A stretch of DNA of 64,000 bases from NCBI RefSeq assembly GCF_000195295.1, contig NC_015388.1, positions 744,001 to 808,000 on the forward strand, written 5' to 3'. The position numbers and the translations under genes were made by a program. This document shows positions 61,145-64,000 of this stretch, in pieces; position 1 is the first letter of the stretch, and the number at the start of each line of letters is the position of its first letter. The notes beneath the pieces were generated by a model. It saw only the letters and a program-made list of their open reading frames with translations. It made no database searches and was not told the DNA's origin. The stretch is from Desulfobacca acetoxidans DSM 11109. GTDB taxonomy: Bacteria > Desulfobacterota > Desulfobaccia > Desulfobaccales > Desulfobaccaceae.

Positions 61145-62527
61145 ATGAGGTCAATTATTACCCCGATATCGCCGGAATACCCGCGAATTTACTCCGTGGC
61201 AGATCTGACCAGAATGATCAAGGATCGTCTGGAGCAGGAGTTTCCCTTGGTTTGGGTGCAGGGAGAGGTGTCAAATCTGCGGTCGCCGCACTCCGGACAC
61301 TGTTATTTTACCCTGAAAGACGAGGCAAGCCAGCTCCGGGTAGTAATTTTTCGGAGTTATTACCAGGCGATGCGTTTCAAACCGGTCGACTCTTTAAAGA
61401 TTGTCTGTCGCGGTCAGCTCACGGTTTACGAGCCTCGGGGTGAGTATCAGCTGTTAGCCGACTATACCGAACCTCTGGGGATGGGGGCGCTGGCCCAGGC
61501 CTTTGAACAGCTCAAGGCCCGCCTGGATGCCGAAGGTCTTTTCGACCCGCGATACAAAAAACCTCTACCCTATCTGCCGCATCGACTGGCCGTGGTAACG
61601 TCTCCCAGTGGCGCCGCCATCCGGGATTTTTTGCAGATTCTGCATCGCCGCTTTCCCAATATACAGGTGCTGGTCTATCCGGTGCGGGTGCAAGGCGCCG
61701 GCGCGGCTGAAGAGATTGTCGGTGCCCTGCGCACCCTCAACACCATGCCCGACCTGGACGTCATTATCCTGACCCGGGGTGGCGGCTCGCTCGAAGACCT
61801 TTGGGCCTTCAATGAAGAAAAGGTGGCCCGGGCCATTTTTCAATCAACCATCCCGGTGATTTCCGCTGTAGGACACGAGATTGATTTTACCATCGCCGAT
61901 TTTGTAGCTGACCGACGCGCTCCTACTCCCTCGGCCGCCGCTGAACTTGTCGTACGCCCCCTGGAGGAGTTGCAGCTTGAGCTGCAGCGCCTAAGCCTTT
62001 CATTGCAGCGCCGATTTTTGAACTTATTACAGCAGGGCCGGGAGCGTCTGCGGCTCTCAGGCCATCGCCTCAAAGACCCACGCCGACGGGTAGCCGACCT
62101 CAGACTCAGGTTGGACGAACGTGCCGAGCAGCTCCAACGTCTCTGGCAGACCAAACGTCGGGACGCCGCCGCTAAACTCAGGCTGGCCGCCGCCCGCCTC
62201 TCTCTCTTGAGCGTCCGCCGTCGGAGCGAAGGCCAGCGTTTATTGCTACAGCAGGATAACCGCCGACTGCAACAGGTTCTTAGGCGCCGGCTGAGTGATC
62301 ACCGAAGGTTGTTGGAGCATCTGACCGACCGTCTCCGCCCTCTCAATCCGGCTGCCATCCTGGCCCGCGGTTATGCCGTGGCCTTAACGCTGCCCGACCG
62401 GGCGGTTTTGCGGACATCCCAACAGACTGCCGTGGGTGCGCCGGTGTTAGTACACCTGCACCACGGTGCTCTCAGATGTCAGGTGACGTCCATAACCGAC
62501 GAAACTTTACCGTTGCCTACAAAATAA
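61145..62527 (+). CDS. xseA: Exodeoxyribonuclease VII large subunit
   Basis: This is the catalytic subunit of ExoVII, which degrades single-stranded DNA from both ends. The N-terminal OB fold has [20 protein letters not shown] and [20 protein letters not shown]. The catalytic core has [40 protein letters not shown] and [21 protein letters not shown] long Arg/Leu-rich coiled coil follows (about residues 280-400). [15 protein letters not shown] is near the end. I start at ATG 61145 (460 residues); 14 extra codons to TTG/ATG 61103 are not typical. It heads the xseA-xseB-ispA-dxs operon. Confidence 0.94.
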   Translation: MRSIITPISPEYPRIYSVADLTRMIKDRLEQEFPLVWVQGEVSNLRSPHSGHCYFTLKDEASQLRVVIFRSYYQAMRFKPVDSLKIVCRGQLTVYEPRGEYQLLADYTEPLGMGALAQAFEQLKARLDAEGLFDPRYKKPLPYLPHRLAVVTSPSGAAIRDFLQILHRRFPNIQVLVYPVRVQGAGAAEEIVGALRTLNTMPDLDVIILTRGGGSLEDLWAFNEEKVARAIFQSTIPVISAVGHEIDFTIADFVADRRAPTPSAAAELVVRPLEELQLELQRLSLSLQRRFLNLLQQGRERLRLSGHRLKDPRRRVADLRLRLDERAEQLQRLWQTKRRDAAAKLRLAAARLSLLSVRRRSEGQRLLLQQDNRRLQQVLRRRLSDHRRLLEHLTDRLRPLNPAAILARGYAVALTLPDRAVLRTSQQTAVGAPVLVHLHHGALRCQVTSITDETLPLPTK

Positions 62528-62564
62528 CTGCGGCACCGGCTTCCAGACTGGGCAGAATTAATTT
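62528..62564 (+). repeat. Family C fragment
   Basis: CTGCGGCACCGGCTTCCAGA, then CTGGGCAGAATTAATTT, directly after the xseA stop. It resembles the 3' hairpin part of family C without the T-run. A GGAAACC-type near-heptamer track (62573-62598) follows and supplies the leader of xseB. Confidence 0.5.
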
Positions 62565-62602
62565 CTGAATACCGACCGGAAACCAGGAAACCGGAAACTC
62601 AC

Positions 62603-62851
62603 ATGGCCAAAAATAGTTTTGAAGAAAATTTACGAGCGCTGGAAGATATTCTACAACAGTTGGAACATGGTGATCTTCCCCTGGAGGCCGCGCTGGCCAG
62701 ATTCGAAGCCGGTATGCGCCTAATCCGCCTCTGCACTGAACAGCTTGATGCCGTGGACCGGAAAGTGGAAATCCTCTTGCAGGACGAGGCCGGCAATCTG
62801 ATCACCAGACCTTTTCTCACCCCCAACGAGGCCAAGGGGTCTGATGTCTGA
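62603..62851 (+). CDS. xseB: Exodeoxyribonuclease VII small subunit
   Basis: This is an 82-residue partner of XseA that binds its long coiled coil. FEENLRALEDILQQLEHGDL followed by PLEAALARFEAGMRLIRLC is the conserved two-helix pattern (LExIVxxLExGxLxLExSLxxFExG). About 75 bases separate it from xseA, with a repeat fragment between, and 48 bases separate it from ispA. Confidence 0.93.
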   Translation: MAKNSFEENLRALEDILQQLEHGDLPLEAALARFEAGMRLIRLCTEQLDAVDRKVEILLQDEAGNLITRPFLTPNEAKGSDV

Positions 62852-62899
62852 GTCACACTAGAATCATACAGTGAATTCACTAGCTAGGTTGGGTTTCGC

Positions 62900-63790
62900 A
62901 TGGACTTGAAAACCTATCTCTCGGAACGCAAGACCCTGATTGATCAGGCGTTGGAGTGTTATCTGCCCCCTGGCAACGGCCCCGGCCAACGGGTGGTGGA
63001 GGCTATGCGCTACTCGCTGCTGGCTGGCGGCAAACGGCTCCGTCCGATCCTTTGTTTGGCGGCGGCTGAGGCGGTGGCGGGCAATGTGGAACAGGTCATG
63101 CCGGTAGCCGGCGCTTTGGAAATGATTCACACCTATTCCCTTATCCATGATGATCTGCCGGCGATGGATGACGATGACTTCAGACGAGGACGCCCTACCT
63201 GCCACAAAAAATTTGACGAAGCCACTGCCATCCTGGCGGGGGACGGCCTTCTCACCGCCGCCTTCGAGGTCCTGGCCGCTGCTGCGACCAATCACCCGGC
63301 CCAGGCAAGCGTCTACCATGAAGTAGTCCAAACCATCGCCAGGGCGGCTGGCTATCAAGGAATGGTAGGGGGTCAGATGGCCGATTTATTAGCTGAGGGT
63401 CAACCGAGTACCCTGGAGCAGGTTGAGGCTATTCACCGCTTGAAAACCGGAGCTTTGCTCACGGCTTCGGTGCGCTCCGGGGCGCTGCTGGGCGGTGGTT
63501 CAGCCCGAGATATTCTGGCCCTGACGCACTATGGAGAAAAATTCGGTTTAATCTTTCAAATTACCGATGACTTACTAGACGTGGAAGGCGAGTCTGCTGA
63601 AATGGGCAAGCCCACCGGTATGGACGCCATCCGTCAGAAAGCCACCTATCCGGCCGTGATGGGTGTTGCTGCGGCCAAGAACCAGGCCCGCGATCTCGTC
63701 GCAGCCGCCCTGGTGGACCTCCAGCCTTTCGGCGAACGGGCCGAACCGCTGCGGCAATTAGCCCGGTATCTACTTGTTAGACGTCAATAG
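62900..63790 (+). CDS. ispA: Farnesyl diphosphate synthase (polyprenyl synthetase)
   Basis: This prenyltransferase condenses IPP with DMAPP and GPP. The first Asp-rich motif is [20 protein letters not shown] and the second is [37 protein letters not shown] and [13 protein letters not shown] are also characteristic. At 296 residues it is normal. It sits between xseB and dxs, the usual bacterial order, and feeds quinone and undecaprenyl synthesis. GGPP rather than FPP as product cannot be excluded. Confidence 0.93.
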   Translation: MDLKTYLSERKTLIDQALECYLPPGNGPGQRVVEAMRYSLLAGGKRLRPILCLAAAEAVAGNVEQVMPVAGALEMIHTYSLIHDDLPAMDDDDFRRGRPTCHKKFDEATAILAGDGLLTAAFEVLAAAATNHPAQASVYHEVVQTIARAAGYQGMVGGQMADLLAEGQPSTLEQVEAIHRLKTGALLTASVRSGALLGGGSARDILALTHYGEKFGLIFQITDDLLDVEGESAEMGKPTGMDAIRQKATYPAVMGVAAAKNQARDLVAAALVDLQPFGERAEPLRQLARYLLVRRQ

Positions 63791-63804
63791 TCACAGGAGT
63801 AGCC

Positions 63805-64000
63805 ATGTCCGATCCCAAACCTCAATTTTCGGTGTGCTCTGAGGCATTAAGCCTGCAGAAAAAAAGCCTACTGGATGCCATTAACAGTCCGGTTGATCTG
63901 AAAAGGCTGGCGGTGGAGCAACTTCCCCAACTAGCCCAAGAAATCCGCCAACAGATCATTAGCACAGTCTCTACTACTGGCGGGCATCTGGCTCCTAATC
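63805..64000 (+). CDS. dxs: 1-deoxy-D-xylulose-5-phosphate synthase, N-terminus only
   Basis: The frame opens at ATG 63805, with AGGAG five bases upstream, and runs to the window edge. [20 protein letters not shown], then [12 protein letters not shown] and [10 protein letters not shown], is the conserved start of DXS (LLDxINxPxDLKxLxxxQL ... SxxGGHLxxxLG). DXS makes the first intermediate of the MEP isoprenoid pathway from pyruvate and glyceraldehyde-3-phosphate using TPP. About 65 codons are in the window. Confidence 0.9.
   Translation, partial: MSDPKPQFSVCSEALSLQKKSLLDAINSPVDLKRLAVEQLPQLAQEIRQQIISTVSTTGGHLAPN

Overview
The window looks like a chromosomal segment of a strictly anaerobic, sulfate-reducing or syntrophic deltaproteobacterium (Thermodesulfobacteriota/Desulfobacterota). 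This is inferred from gene content: an HdrCBA-type electron-transfer operon with a giant composite HdrA, archaeal-type entry into aromatic amino acid synthesis (ADH synthase plus 3-dehydroquinate synthase II), a CarD-like regulator, an Mrp ATPase fused to a NifX-like domain, and an FAD-dependent glycolate/lactate-type oxidase pair. A Desulfobacca-like lineage is plausible, but I cannot verify it without a database.

Layout. 0-2.4 kb: glcF (cut by the window edge) and glcD, minus strand. 2.7-4.9 kb: Cu+ P1B-ATPase. 5-8.4 kb: a broken GNAT gene, a secreted DUF6600-like protein, a small secreted protein and many dispersed repeats. 8.6-12.9 kb: MacAB-like adaptor, ATPase and two FtsX permeases. 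12.9-19.3 kb: a minus-strand aromatic operon (ADH synthase, DHQ synthase II, pheA, aroD, aroE, aroA, and a 39-codon ORF) preceded by a textbook-quality attenuator. Its 22-codon leader peptide carries a Phe/Tyr/Trp run and is followed by mutually exclusive antiterminator and terminator stems. 19.4-26.2 kb: DUF4198-like protein, DUF1640-like coiled coil, priA, mrp-nifX fusion and guaB.

26.5-36.5 kb is an accessory module bounded by a perfect 23-bp direct repeat. It encodes iron/siderophore-type uptake (TonB-dependent receptor, RhtX/YbtX-type MFS, YbtPQ-type ABC pair) bracketed by two unrelated SAM methyltransferases. Its upstream region carries palindromic operator-like sites of a shared 22-bp design, plus gene fossils. 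No siderophore synthesis genes are visible.

36.8-46.5 kb: a CPFC-thioredoxin/HEAT protein, hdrC, hdrB, a 1473-aa HdrA-GltD-HdrA fusion and an alkaline phosphatase. The hdr-phosphatase segment is flanked by inverted arrays of 107-bp tandem repeats. 47.2-51.7 kb: gap, hpt, small envelope proteins, an SDR-DUF2867 protein and an unlisted 59-aa cysteine-rich protein. 52-64 kb: nadE, PAS protein, MBL-fold protein, rho, coaE, rluD, PIN-TRAM protein, carD, then xseA-xseB-ispA-dxs (cut by the edge).

Intergenic DNA is unusually rich in repeats: a hairpin element (family A, often joined to heptamer microsatellites), a GGGGCGAAT-hairpin element (B), a terminator-like element (C), a CATTCTGA-type element (D) and many short 7-bp tandem arrays. 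No tRNA, rRNA or CRISPR was found. All family assignments come from reading motifs by eye.
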